Shown: positions 12,133 to 23,999, counted from the stretch's first letter. The stretch is DNA of 64,000 nucleotides from Siphonodentalium dalli (GCA_032622095.1 CP136067.1:121371030-121435029), one strand, 5' to 3'. Notes: generated from the sequence alone by a model not told the origin. Program-made: numbers and translations.

Positions 12133-12856
12133 ATGTGCTGACAGGGTTGGATTGTGGTTACTGCTATTTATGTTTATTTGTTGGTTGGATTATGGAATAA
12201 ATTTAATTTTATTCAAACTTCTAAAAATTGTTGATTTTCAAAACTTCCCAAGGCCCAGTGGTGAAATCATGAGCATGTGTGAAACTCAAGTCCATAAACC
12301 CTCCCATGTGCCCTGCTATATGCTTCTATGCAGACAACATAGAAGTATATTCATCTTCAGTAGATTGATGGCTGCCAAGGATCTTGCTAAGCAGCCAGTC
12401 CACATATTTCTTTGATTCTACTCATTAATGTCCAAATTCTCTCACTTTTCACAGTGTTTCTGGGATCAAAATGTTGGCAAATTAATATGTATATGAATCG
12501 TTTCATATGCCTAGTAAAGTCATAGTAATTGCCACTTTGTGAAGACAAGTGAAGTCCAGCCATTTTGATCACTGGGGACAGAAAGTACAGCCAGATGCAT
12601 GGCCTCTAACTTACACTAAATTATAGGAACAAAACTGGTTTTACCGTGCTATCTTCAGATTAACCGGTAATCTTTAAAGTGATTTGGAACACCGTACAAA
12701 GTAGAGTTGTTATTTTCATTAATTTTTATCGAAATTGACAACGTGTAACTTCATTCTTGTGTATAAATTATACCTAGTGACTTGTTGGAGGAATCATTGA
12801 CGTTTGTTTATTGGCTAAAATTCGTCTAAACATTTAGGAGTATATGTTGCGTGTAG

Positions 12857-13508
12857 TGAAAGGGGTACTGTACCCCAATTTCAATAAATTCCCAGTGACA
12901 ATAGCGACCTAATATGAATATTATATTATAAAATAACTAATTTGAGTCGACGATGTCTACTGAAAACGTTCCGGTTAACAGGCTATCGTAAAAGTAAAAT
13001 TGAATTATTTAATATAAATTCATTTATGGCTGGAGTCATAAAATGGAGAATTATGCCATTACGAGTTATCGTTCTTGAAATCGCATATGTTGCGTGTCTT
13101 TTATCGACGGCCATTCGCGAACATTATTGAGTTGCAAACAAAACATGTTACCTGCAAAAGAAGGCCTGTTATAGCCGATTCGGGAAAAAAGGAGAAAGAA
13201 ACAAGAGTCCTAAAGCGTCAAGTATTTTATAGGGAGAGAGATTGTTCGATGGAAGAGATTGAATGCATCAATCGAAGCTATGAGCGATGAACTTCCGGTT
13301 CTTCCTGCGACCGGCGTCTTCTCCGGTGAAGGTCAAAAACATGGCGCGTAGTTTGAAATCGTAATATTTTTGTTTCCAAGATCAATATTTTCTTCGCTAA
13401 ATTAGGTTTATATGAAACTCATATAACACGAACACAATCTAACTTGAAAGTTATTTCAATTGGAGTAAATAAAAAAATCGCCTATCTTAGTGTACAGTAC
13501 CCCTTTAA
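12857..13508. mobile_element. TTAA-flanked MITE, family E, copy 1
   Basis: A 644-bp insertion present only in duplication copy 2. Its ends are AGGGGTACTGTAC and the exact complement GTACAGTACCCCT. The right flank is TTAA, the left flank TGAA (one substitution). The empty site in copy 1 (GTGTAGTTAAGGTG, about 7635-7648) has a single TTAA, which demonstrates the target duplication directly. Open frames of 62-71 codons inside have no recognisable product. Confidence 0.85.
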
Positions 13509-14034
13509 GGTGTTTTGTTTTCTGAAATTGTACACTGATTGGTGTGGCTGTAAATTTATGGAATATTACCATTACTGAGTTGAATGCTACCTTTTTGGTA
13601 CACATAGTGTCGAAGTCCAGATTGACCACTCATCATTCGTCTGTTTGTCTGTCTCTCCATAGACACTATGCATGGTGTGATAACTCAAACATTTTTTATT
13701 CGATCGGAGTTTCTCAGCCCAAAATACAGATCAAGTTCTGGGTTTGATCAAGAGTTTTTTTTTTAACAGAGTTATGGCCTTTTTTTTTCAATCTTTGAAG
13801 ATTAACATTGAATGTTATGGATTTTCTCGTCCAAGCTGAAAATAGCTCATCGCCATCGCCAAGGTATGGTTTATACATCTGCCGATCGTGATCGGCCTCT
13901 CATTTCAGTGACCAAAGTGCCTGGGTACTCATTTATCAGTTAGTATATTTGAAGTAGGTACAAAGTATGTCTTCTGTAGTTATGCTTGGACATCCATCCA
14001 TCCAAAAATATCTATACATAATTTGTGGCCAGCC

Positions 14035-14662
14035 ATTTTGTATGAAAATCACTTGATGACTTCCAAAGTGTATAGTAACTTTAGACTAAATTGAGGACTT
14101 TTTGGGCAAATTATAAGCAAAATATCGAATAATTTTCATCACTATATCGTAAATTATGGTTATGCATATTTATGGAGAAAAATATTTTATTTATTTCAGA
14201 AATAATAGCATAACTTGACCAAACAAATGACATTTAATTTTCATTAATGAATGGCCTAATGGACTAATAAACCAGTCCGGTATTCGGAGTACAGAGGTTT
14301 AAGATTACAGAGGTAATCATTAGTGACAATGCACTTGGGTAAATTCGGGACCGAACAATTCGTTCGGAATGGAGAGGGATTCGGATTGTAGAGAGTCCGG
14401 TTTGGAGAGGTTTCACTGTATATTCAAATAGCTATACTTTCATCAATATACATGTAGAGGAGCTCACTTCTCGCCAAGCAAGAACAGTCAGAATTGAGGT
14501 AGATTTAGTGAGGAATCACATGTAAATTCCAAAAGTTATTTCAACCATACTTTAAATTTTACAAATTTCAGCAGCCATTCTGGTAGCCATCTTGGAATTC
14601 GGCCATACGTGATCTGCCACACATGTTCGAAGACATGCTGGTTCGACATAATAATTGTGGTG
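14035..14662. other. Stretch without recognisable genes
   Basis: AT-rich sequence with no supported coding region. A block at about 14571-14600 carries GCCATTCTGG and GCCATCTTGG, the motif that recurs in several element families of this window. Confidence 0.4.
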
Positions 14663-15129
14663 TTAAAGGCCCACTTAATTTTCGAGTCACTGATTTTTTT
14701 TTTATAGTGTCTTGATATACCGTTTTAATAACAATCTATGACATAAAATATGATTAAAATACTATAATTCATCACCATTTGAAATGGCTGTGTCTCAGAA
14801 GATGCCCATAGAGAAATAGAAAACAGTTGAAATCACAGAATGCGTCAGAATTCAAACTTAAAATGTATTTTCAATGGAAGGGGAATAACTTTATCTTTAA
14901 GATTTAGAGTTATTCCTCTTCCATTGAATATAATTCAATTTGAACTACAATCCAGATAAAAAAAAACACTCCAGCAACTCAACAAAAACAACATGTTCAC
15001 AGTTTATTACACCAGATAAGTTGATAACACAATGTTTTGGAGCTTCGTCTTTCAAATAGTATATAATATGGCATATATTTTATATATGTGATCTGGGCCC
15101 CGGGGTTCGAAAATTAAGTGGACCTTTAA
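14663..15129. mobile_element. TTAA-flanked MITE, family C, copy 1
   Basis: TTAA at 14663-14666 and 15126-15129 enclose 459 bp starting AGGCCCACTTAATTTTCGAG and ending with the inverted TTCGAAAATTAAGTGGACCT. An internal hairpin (CAATGGAAGGGGAATAAC at about 14873 against its complement near 14912-14930) is also present in copies at 40.0, 51.6, 55.7 and 56.2 kb. No coding sequence. Confidence 0.8.
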
Positions 15130-15229
15130 GGATTTTATTTTTTATCTTATGGCGAATATAATATACCTCGAATCCCTCGATGAATGTAGAAACGCAGTTT
15201 CGTCTGACATATATAAATATTAAAGGTAC

Positions 15230-16198
15230 TCAATCCGATCAGACGGTCCCCATATCATCAACTTACTACAACAACAACAACAACAACAACAACATTTCTT
15301 CAAAATCGATTCTTCAGAATTGATTAATTACAACAAAATATGGCTAACCGCTGTCAACTATATATGGTATAAAATTTCCCAAAAGGTCAGGGCGGGGGTC
15401 GGAAAAAAAATTCAGGCACATATTCCATTTTTTCCCTTTCGATCATTTTTTGTACCCACCCACCCCCACCGCCAATTTTGTTTCTGTTTTCGGCAGTTTT
15501 TTCCGACCATTTTTTTACACCCACCCCCCCCCCCCCTTTTAACACTAAAACAGAGATTTGCGGGGGGAAATTCACTGTAAACAGCTGTATATGAATTTCT
15601 GTGCATACTATTTATCATGGATGTTAATATGGACATGTAAATAGGAATGAGTCATTTTGAGGTCATTCGGCCAAAAAAACATGGCTGCCAGCGGCCATCT
15701 TGGATTTCAAAATTTGCAACAAATACAACACGATAACTGCCTGCAGTCAGTTTACCAGTTAGAATTACATTATTTCTCTCATTCAAAGTGGTTTTGAAGC
15801 CCAACTCATTGCCAAAACACTAAAAAAACAGCAGGATTTTTTTTTTTTAGTTGCGGAAAAAATTGCTTGTTGGTGGCTTTGACCACCCACCCACCCCGGC
15901 ATACGTGCCGGAAATTCCCCCCACCCCCTGAAAAGGTTTTATTTATCAACATATTATTCAACAAAATTTGGGAAATTAGAGTTATCCATCTTCATCTTCA
16001 TCCGCAATTTTGTCCCAGACCGTTCGATTTGACGACTCTTTTTCTGATTGGGCCACAAATAATTAACACATTTAGAGAAACAACAAAATCGATTTCTGAT
16101 CAGTGATCACTCTGAGATTTGATAGGTGCGTTCCTCGACTCGAATCAAATATTTTTTACCCCCCGAAGCCAAAGAAATAGTAATTTGGGAGCGCTATT
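15230..16198. mobile_element. TTAA MITE, family D, copy 1, interrupted
   Basis: TTAA then AGGTACTCAATCCGATCAGA at 15234. The right half (CGACTCGAATCAAATATTTTTTACC, then AAGCCAAAGAAATAGTAATT, up to about 16195) matches the right half of the intact palindrome at 52.4-52.9 kb, but the last 25 bp are lost. An ACA trinucleotide run lies at 15266-15292, and a CAGGG-ended element is inserted at 15388-15930. Confidence 0.75.
15388..15930 (+). mobile_element. CAGGG-ended MITE (hAT-like), copy 1
   Basis: CAGGGCGGGGGTCGG left end and ...CACCCCCTG right end, flanked by a 7-bp duplication AAAAGGT (15381-15387, 15931-15937). Subterminal inverted words AGGCACATAT and ATACGTGCC flank C-rich and T-rich tracts. 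CAGGG termini suggest a hAT relative, but hAT usually makes 8-bp duplications, so the superfamily is not settled. The interior includes GGCCATCTTGGATTTC. Copies exist at 40.05 kb and, reversed and split, at 27.2/29.6-30.0 kb. Confidence 0.75.
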
Positions 16199-16267
16199 GC
16201 GGATTATGCATCTTTCAATGTCTACGAAGTGACATAAATTAGATATCGAAGGTTCTACTTTTACGTG

Positions 16268-16475
16268 GCTTTCGTGTTATAGGGACATGACAATCTGCGG
16301 GATGGGATGGGGTGGGATATGGGACAAAACGACAATCTGCGGGACAGAATTTCAAATTGCGTGGGACGGCCGATATCTCGAGGAATACAGGGCGTAAGGG
16401 GCTCATTTTGGTGTCTAACGAAAGGCCCACATTCGCCCTATCTACACATATTAACCCCACCACTGACCGGACACC
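16268..16475 (+). repeat. Direct repeat R, copy 1
   Basis: About 200 bp starting GGACATGACAATCTGCGGGA and ending ACTGACCGGACACC. It recurs at 17933-18124 and 18158-18325. The first 35-bp satellite unit begins right after this copy. Confidence 0.75.
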
Positions 16476-17300
16476 AAATATACTTAATCGGGGTTCGCGA
16501 TCTGATAGCTAAATATACTTAATCGTGGTTCGCGATCTGATAGATAAATATACTTAATCGGGTTCGCGATCTGATAGCTAAATATACTTAATGGGGTTCG
16601 CGATCTGATAGCTAAATATACTTAATCGTGGTTCGCGATTTGATAGCTAAATATACTTAATCGTGGTTCGCGATCTGATAGCTAAATATACTTAATCGTG
16701 GTTCGCGATTTGATAGCTAAATATACTTAATCGTGGTTCGCGATCTGATAGCTAAATATACTTAATCGGGTTCGCGATTTGATATCTAAATATACTTAAT
16801 CGGGGTTCGCGATCTGATAGCTAACTATACTTAATCAGGTTCGCGATTTGATAGCTAAATATACTTAATCGGGATTCGCGATCTGATAGCTAAATATACT
16901 TAATCGGGGTTCGCGATTTGATAGCTAAATATACTTAATCGTGGTTCGCGATCTGATAGCTAAATATACTTAATCGGGTTCGCGATTTGGTAGCTAAATA
17001 TACTTAATCGGGGTTCGCGATCTGATAGCTAAATATACTTAATCGTGGTTCGCGATTTGATAGCTAAATATACTTAATCGTGGTTCGCGATCTGATAGCT
17101 AAATATACTTAATCGTGGTTCGCGATTTGATAGCTAAATATACTTAATCGGGTTCGCGATCTGACAGCTAAATATACTTAATCGGGGTTCGCGATCTGAA
17201 AGCTAAATATACTTAATCGGGGTTCGCGATTTGTTAGCTAAATATACTTAATCGGGTTCGCGATTTGATAGCTAAATATACTTAATCGGTGTTCCCGATT
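16476..17300 (+). repeat. 35-bp satellite array, forward orientation (about 23 units)
   Basis: Tandem units of the form GGGGTTCGCGATCTGATAG then CTAAATATACTTAATC. Two main variants alternate (GATCTGATAG and GATTTGATAG), together with GGGG/GTGG/GGG length variants, which indicates block-wise amplification. Units are highly similar, so the array is young or homogenised. An array of the same unit in the opposite orientation starts at 18925. Confidence 0.95.
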
Positions 17301-17932
17301 ATATATCGATTGATATTCAATCACAGTAACACGTTCCACCCGAGCTTATAATTGTTGACGAACTAACGGAGAGATTTCAAGTATAGTGTTTTTAAAGAGT
17401 GTTTTTAACAAGCGTTTCCTACGTTTCCTTGTATACGCATTCCATATATATTTGGTGTCACGGGCGACGTGTTTGCCAAATTAATATACGACGAATGGAT
17501 ATCAGTATTGGATTTTGGAAAATGCTGTGGAAATGAAGAAATTTACAAACCTATTGAAAAATACCGAGTATTTTCCAATCCCATTTTAAATTGTGACGAT
17601 AAACCGACCCGATTTTGGGACAAATATTACGAAACTTCAATTGCACGTCCATTGTCGATTCATCTGGTATGCTGTGAGGAAACACGTAGCAGAAACATCG
17701 CTTTGAGTATGATGATATCATGAAAATAAACAAAACACGCAAATAATTGGAAACTTTTATCGGTAGAGCACGCAAATAAAAGTCACTGCTGCGAAGCACC
17801 ACATCGCCAAGAGTACACGTGTACTTCACCACAATGTGTTCGTGAGTACTTCACTAATCTCGGCATTAGGGATTATTTAATATCCGGTCCCAGACTCCAA
17901 TTTTCGCTGCAACACTTCAATTAGCTATAACA
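17301..17932. other. Spacer between the inverted satellite arrays, left part
   Basis: Unique sequence. An 84-codon frame (17469-17723, plus) is the longest here, but I recognise no domain, and the overlapping minus frame is longer, so it is not called as a gene. Confidence 0.35.
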
Positions 17933-18325
17933 CGGGACATGACAATCTGCGGGATGGGATGGGATATGGGACAAAACGACAATCTGCAGGAAATAATGTC
18001 AAATTGCGTGGGACGGCCGATATCTCGAGGAAAACAGCACGTAGAGGGCTCCTTCTGATGTCTAACGAAAGGCACACATTCGCCCTATCCACACATGTTA
18101 ACCCCGTCACTGACCGGACACCTGAAGTTGCATTATTTGATCGACAACTGACCTAACATGGGGTGGAATTTGGGATAGAATGACAATCTGCGGGACAGGA
18201 TTTTCAAATTGCGTGTGACGGCCGATATCTCGAGGAATACAGCGCATAGAGGGCTCCTTTTGGTGTCTAACGAAAGGTCCACATTCGCCCTATCCACACA
18301 TATTAACCCCGCCACTGACCGGACA
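17933..18325 (+). repeat. Direct repeat R, copies 2 and 3
   Basis: Two adjacent copies (17933-18124 and 18158-18325) of the block that precedes the forward satellite. Both continue past ACCGGACACC into GAAGTT(G/A)CATTATT...CGACAACTGACCTAACAT, whereas copy 1 runs into the satellite at that point, so the satellite edge coincides with a break in the R repeat. Confidence 0.75.
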
Positions 18326-18924
18326 CCGGAAGTTACATTATTCAATCGACAACTGACCTAACATAAAATGCCACAAACACGAAAAACTGCGTTCGACATT
18401 AATGTTTAGAATTTAGATTTCTGGATGAATACGCTAGCAAACAACAAGTTTTATGTATCAAATAACGCAGTGGAATACTGTGCATTCGTTTTTAGCTACA
18501 ATATGGCTGTTTTAGTGCGAATATTGTAATGGCGAACACGCAAACACGCGCCGATAAAACAGCTAAAAATAGACTCGATGTTTACAATTACAGGATCGAT
18601 TTCAGCTGGTGTATTCAATATAATGTGGCGTATAGTATATCAAAATGTAGGATTAGACACAGGGAATGTATTTTTTTTTCCAAATGGGTCCACCAGGCGG
18701 TGAAATTGTTGCAGAAATTCGCTCCAAGCTATTCGCACTTATTTTGATTTCAGTTGTGACTAAAAGCCCAGATGCCGGAGCCCGGCGACTAAAAGCCAAG
18801 TTACAAAATAGATTAACTGATTTGAACGCATGAATATGTCAATGGTCAGACTGTTGGAAATAATATTCAAATTTTGTTTATAGACTTATATAAACACTTG
18901 CGTGTGACACTCGAATTTTAATCG

Positions 18925-19551
18925 CGAACCCGATTAAGTATGTTTAGTTATCAAATCGCGAACCACGATTAAGTATATTTAGCTATCAGATCGCGAACCA
19001 CGATTAAGTATATTTAGCTATCAAATCGCGAACCCCGATTAAGTATATTTAGCTATTTAATCGCGAACCCGATTAAGTATATTTAGTTATCAGATCGCGA
19101 ACCCGATTAAGTATATTTAGCTATCAAATCGCGAACCCCGATTAAGTATATTTAGCTATCAAATCGCGAACCACGATTAAGTATATTTAGCTATCAAATC
19201 GCGAACCCGATTAAGTATATTTAGCTATCAGATCGCGAACCCCGATTAAGTATATTTAGCTATCAGATCGCGAACCCCGATTAAGTATATTTAGCTATCA
19301 GATCGCGAACCACGATTAAGTATATTTAGCTGTCAGATCGCGAACCACGATTAAGTATATTTAGCTATCAGATCGCGAACCCGATTAAGTATATTTAGCT
19401 ATCAAATCGCGAACCCCGATTAAGTATATTTAGCTATCAAATCGCGAACCCCGATTAAGTATATTTAGCTATCAGATCGCGAACCCCGATTAAGAATATT
19501 TAGCTATCAAATCGCGAACCCGATTATGTATATTTAGCTATCTAATCGTGT
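18925..19551 (-). repeat. 35-bp satellite array, reverse orientation (about 18 units)
   Basis: Same unit as 16476-17300 on the opposite strand (TCGCGAACCACGATTAAG then TATATTTAGCTATCAGA). The two arrays and 1.6 kb of spacer form a potential stem-loop with stems of 0.6-0.8 kb. Confidence 0.95.
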
Positions 19552-19675
19552 GCAATATTGGCTGGTATTTTCCCGCCAAGTGTTGAAGTGTTCACGGCGT
19601 TATAATCCGCCATTGCTCGAGCGCGACGTTGTCGTTTTTACACTCTGAAGCTCGCAATTCTCTCTCCAGTTATAT

Positions 19676-20074
19676 GCACAATAGTTTATATCTTCCTAAA
19701 CACGTTTTATATAGTTTTCGGGATATAACAAATAATTTGAATCGAAGACACCTGTACGGAAACGCTTCTATCAATCATTATTGATTTTATATCGATATTT
19801 TCTTATATAATTCGATAATATAGTGCGATATTTTTTCGTAATTATTTTTTAAAATAATTTTTAGATAGAGTTATTACGCACGCTACGCTCCGTACGAACA
19901 CGAGCCGTAAAATGTCCCAAATTGATTGTATGTATATTATACCAGAAAATTCGAAATAAAATCAAAATTAATTGATAGAAGTGTTTCCGGACAGAGGTCT
20001 TCGATTCATATTTATTATTTTATACACAGGGAACTATATAAAAGTTGTTATAGGAAGAGATAGACCATCTTTAA
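19676..20074. mobile_element. TTAA MITE, family F, copy 3 (diverged)
   Basis: Shares CACGTTTTATATAGTTTTCGGG, ATCAAAATTAATTGATAGAA and TTATTATTTTATAC with the copies at 6.3 and 11.5 kb. The right end GATAGACCATCT is intact and followed by TTAA at 20071-20074; the left terminus is eroded. It carries no family B insertion, giving the unbroken right end. Confidence 0.7.
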
Positions 20075-20439
20075 AAATAAGCTGCGCTCGTTCAACCCTT
20101 CCATGAATGGAGCTTATTGATGTTATGCGAAAACACTGTGCCAATGCAATTGTTTTATCCATACCTATATTTAAGGTGATGAGAATAAAGAATTGAAAAA
20201 AAATGCATATATACATTTATATAACATTTATTTATTGACAAAATACAGTTAATACACCCACACGGGGCAGTTGTCATATACAGTTCATTTAAACACAAGC
20301 CAAGACAACTTCATAACAAATATATATATATAACAATAGAACATGTATATATTTTCAATTGTTTGCGGAAAACAGTTTTCTGCCGAACTATGTTACAGAT
20401 AAGATTGCAAATGCTCGGGGTTTCAGCCTGCATGAGGAT

Positions 20440-20532
20440 ATGAAGCCTCGCATATATAAGAGAATACATTGCCTAACAATATTTACATTGACCGTGTAAG
20501 CCAGCGCATTCTCTTATATATGCGAGGCTCCT
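20440..20532. repeat. Remnant of family A hairpin module
   Basis: CCTCGCATATATAAGAGAAT and CATTCTCTTATATATGCGAG lie inverted about 55 bp apart, with TAACAATATTTAC between them as in other family A interiors. TTAA termini are missing. Confidence 0.65.
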
Positions 20533-20863
20533 GATATGGCAAAAAGAAAGAGCGTCTGTTTCACGTTTGTGCGAAAAATTTAAAACAGACGGGAAATTGC
20601 TGTGACCATGCATGGCAAGTATTTATCAGAACACATGAAGCCGGTATATAAAAATAAACAACTGATAATCGATATAACGATATGAATATGATTTTCTGAA
20701 TATTTTTAATGCTATGACCTTTTCCAATGTTTACTCTCAATATTTGATTAATTAATGAAAATGAGAACAAATGCAAGCTATTTACATGTACTTGTTGATA
20801 GTAGTTATATTACAGACTTATATGTTATATCGCATGACCCCCAATTAGAAGGTATTGTGCTGT

Positions 20864-21101
20864 AGCTGCGCTGGTGCAGCATTAAATATCCTGTGCCAGT
20901 GCATTCTCTTATATACGAGAGTCTCCCATAGGGAGCCTCCCACATATAAGATAATTCATTGGCTTACAAGGTCAATGTTGTTAGGCCAATGCATTATCTT
21001 ATATATTCGAGGCTCACTATGGGAGACTCGCATATATAAGAGGATGCATTGGCACAAGTTTTTCGCAAAATTTCAGGAAGCTCCAGTCATGAAAGGGTTA
21101 A
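20864..21101. mobile_element. TTAA MITE, family A, left end lost
   Basis: Starts within the family consensus at AGCTGCGCTGGTGCAGCATT, contains four ATGCATT(C/A)TCTTATATA-type arms, and ends GCTCCAGTCATGAAAGGG followed by TTAA (21098-21101). The first 20 bp are absent. Confidence 0.75.
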
Positions 21102-21240
21102 CACTCTTAGGTAAATTGAAAAGGGCACTTTAACTACTTTCCCTTGATCCTGTATTTGTATAATTCCAGATCTGATCATTACGCCACATGCGCTGTATCT
21201 AGTTTCTGTGATTTTGATATTGTGTGGTGGACAGGGCGAA

Positions 21241-21712
21241 TGTATTCTTGGAGATTTTTTGTACCTTACTCAATCGTACCGATAGAATCACGTAGATGCC
21301 GAAATTGCAAAGTTAACGCCACCGGTGTATAATATGTTTATGAAAATATGATAAATCGTATCGATAGAGTCCGGACAGGCTGAAATTGTAAACTTAAAGT
21401 CACCGGTGTAATAATATGTTGTTGAAAATATAAATAATTTGATAGACTGAAAATAATATATAACCCATTGGGAGCCCCTGGTGTATTCTTGGACATTTTG
21501 TTTTGTACCATTACTCAATCGTATCGATAGAATCACGTAGATGCCGAAATTGTAAAGTTAACGCCACCGGTGTATAATATGTTTATGAAAATATGATAAA
21601 TCGTATCGATAGAGTCAGGATAGGCTGAAATTGTAAACTTAAAGTCACTTGTTGTTAAAAATATAAATAATTTGATTGACTGAAAATAATGTGTAACCCA
21701 TTGCGAACCCCT
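21241..21712 (+). repeat. 241-bp tandem duplication (two units)
   Basis: TGTATTCTTGGA recurs at 21241 and 21482, and the copies stay collinear (AATCACGTAGATGCCGAAAT, GATAAATCGTATCGATAGAG) to about 21712, with a short deletion in unit 2. Confidence 0.85.
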
Positions 21713-21999
21713 GATGTAGTGAAGTGAATTGTGGGTAGTTTCATTGTGATTCTCCGCCATCTTTATTTTCTGGAATTATCACCAAGACTTCTCCACTCGA
21801 TTCTCTTAAACTGCACCCGAATCGGTCAAATTCTTTTGATATCTCTATCTAAATACATCTTAGCTACTATTCGGATCTGCTGTCCCGGTCGAAAAGGGTT
21901 TAGTTTGACTAAAATGGCAATTGACAAAAGCCTGTTTATAAAATGCGTTTACTCGATGACCCGTCCACGGTCCACGCTGTAGTGTAAATTTATTATCGA

Positions 22000-22335
22000 A
22001 AACAAATTCAATTTCTTCCATCTAAAACATAATTACGCGCTGAACTCTGTCATTTTAAGAATATATAAGTATTACACACATACACAGCAATTTTCAGCTC
22101 AAAATTTTGAAAAATGACAGTTTTATAGACATAAATCGATTTTAATGGGAAATCCTGTGTTATTCTACTGTTAAATTTTGTCATTAAAAAAAAATCATTT
22201 CTTCGATCTAAACAATAATTACGTGCTGTACCCTGTCATTTTAGGAATATATAAGTATCCCACTCACACACACCAAGTGTGAGCTAACATTTTTGAAAAA
22301 TAAGAGATTTATCGACATAAATCGATTTGTATATG
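22000..22335 (+). repeat. Diverged tandem duplication, about 190-bp period
   Basis: Blocks at about 22000-22148 and 22190-22335 share AATTACG(C/T)GCTG, CTGTCATTTTA(A/G)GAATATAT and GACATAAATCGATTT. Confidence 0.65.
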
Positions 22336-22479
22336 GCAGATGCCAATTGCCTTGTTAAATAAATTTTAGGGCCGTGCAAATGTTTTCTGAGCTGTTCCAT
22401 ATTGGGCACTAGAGTCCATATTTGACTATTATATCTGATAATTGTGCGACAGTACAGTCGTGTTACTTTATACGTCAAC

Positions 22480-23250
22480 ATTGGTCATTATCACCCGACA
22501 AATTTATTTCGGCCTATCGTATCAACCCCTACTGTATTTTCTCCCGCGTAGCCTGACTAAGTGTCAACATTGGTCTTTATCGCTCCACTAATTTGTATCG
22601 TTTCATCGGTATGAATTCCATATCCAATTATCCACATATAACCAACCCAACCTCTAATCCCGGTCCAATTTATTTAATTTTTTCATCGCTATAGTCACGT
22701 TATTAATATTTTATCGCGTGATACTTGTACTTATATGTCTATGGTATTACTATAGTATACCGTATACGTATATACATTGCTATTCCTTTTTATATAATCC
22801 TGGTGCCATCTATAGAGATAGAGATAATTTCATACCCCCCCCCCCATTTTATGTCATTGCTGCTTTAGTACAGTAGCGATACATTACATGGCAACATCGC
22901 TCCACTAATTTATGTTAGTTCATCGGTACAAACCCCCTTTTCTCCGAGTCCATATAACGTACCAACCCAACATCTTATAGAAGTCCATAAATGACTATTC
23001 TGGCACTATATAGCGATGACTAAGATTCTGACACCCCCTATTTTATAGCCTTGTTGCAATGTTCAGTAGAGTTGAGATGCATAATATGTCATTATTGGTC
23101 ATTATCGCTCTATAAATTTATATCGGTTCAACACTTAGTTCCCTGTATCGCCCACCCCTCCCTGAATTTATTTTTTCATTTGTATTATAGTCTCGTTACG
23201 TACACATTTTATCTCTTGTAACTTTTGCTTCAATGCGTCGAGTTCCGCTG
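22480..23250 (+). repeat. Degenerate tandem repeat
   Basis: The words ACATTGGTC(A/T)TTATCGCTC, CCACTAATTT and CATCGGTA recur at irregular intervals (near 22482, 22567, 22890, 23093). Copies are too diverged to set a period. No coding potential seen; a C-run lies at 22828-22841. Confidence 0.5.
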
Positions 23251-23403
23251 CAGAGAATACAAAACTGACAACATTTTGAAATGTTAGCAGGCTTCAAACT
23301 CATCTTATCCAAGAAAAACTCTGGTTACATAAGAAATTTGTGTATAAGGTGTACGCGCATTTGTTGCGTTAAAAACCAAAGGTCCCAAGTCAAGGTCTAA
23401 ATC

Positions 23404-23963
23404 CCCAACACACTGTTGTGAGGTTTAACTCCATCCACATACAGTAATGTCCAAAGTAATTGATCACTTAACCACAGCAAAATTATGGGTATGATTTTAA
23501 ATCCTGAAAAATTACCCATAATTATGCTGTGGTTAAGTGGTCAATTACTTTGAGCATTACTGTAACCAATATAAGGATTTGAGGTTTAATGATAACTCAA
23601 CCCTCATACATGTGCAGTAATGTTCAAAGTAATTGACCACTTAAGCACAGCAGAATAATGGGTAATTTATCAGGATTTTAAATGCTGAAAAAATACCCAT
23701 AATTCTGCTGTGGTTAAGTGGTCAATTACTTTGGGCATTACTGTAACCAATATAAGGATTTGAGGTTTAATGATAACTCAATCCTCATACAGTAATGTTC
23801 AAAGTAAGTGACCACTTAACCAGAGCAGAATTATTTGTAATTTTTCAGGATTTTAAATCCTGAAAAATTACCAATAAGTCTGATGTGGTTAAGTGGTCAA
23901 TTACTTTGGGCATTACTGTAACCAATATAAGGATGTGAGGTTTAATGAGAACTCCGTCCACAT
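23404..23963 (+). repeat. Tandem trimer of short mariner-like MITE plus spacer
   Basis: Three short CAGTAATG...CATTACTG hairpins (23442-23562, 23615-23743, 23790-23918) are separated by the same spacer (CCAATATAAGGATTTGAGG, then TTTAATGATAACTC). A MITE and its flank were therefore amplified together as a 170-bp unit after insertion. The hairpins lack the central GGAAAGCTCTC part of family B, so they are an internally shortened subfamily. Confidence 0.8.
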
Positions 23964-23999
23964 AACTAATAAATATGTGTGAAAATTAAAACAAAACAA

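Larger units (their letters stand above)
8173..14034 (+). repeat. Tandem segmental duplication, copy 2
   Basis: Second copy of the 2884-8172 unit; homology ends near GGCCAGCCA at 14034. It differs by a 644-bp TTAA-flanked insertion (12861-13504), loss of about 100 bp after 8650, an extra block of roughly 30-40 bp near 11605-11643, a poly-T rich insertion near 13755-13790 and a longer T-run near 9583-9604. Gene content is equally nil. Confidence 0.9.

Noticed and set aside
17469-17723. 84-codon frame between the satellite arrays
   Set aside because: No motif, and an overlapping opposite-strand frame is longer. Not enough for a gene call.
16476-19551. CRISPR array
   Set aside because: The 35-bp units are contiguous without unique spacers, and the context is eukaryotic. 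It is a satellite.
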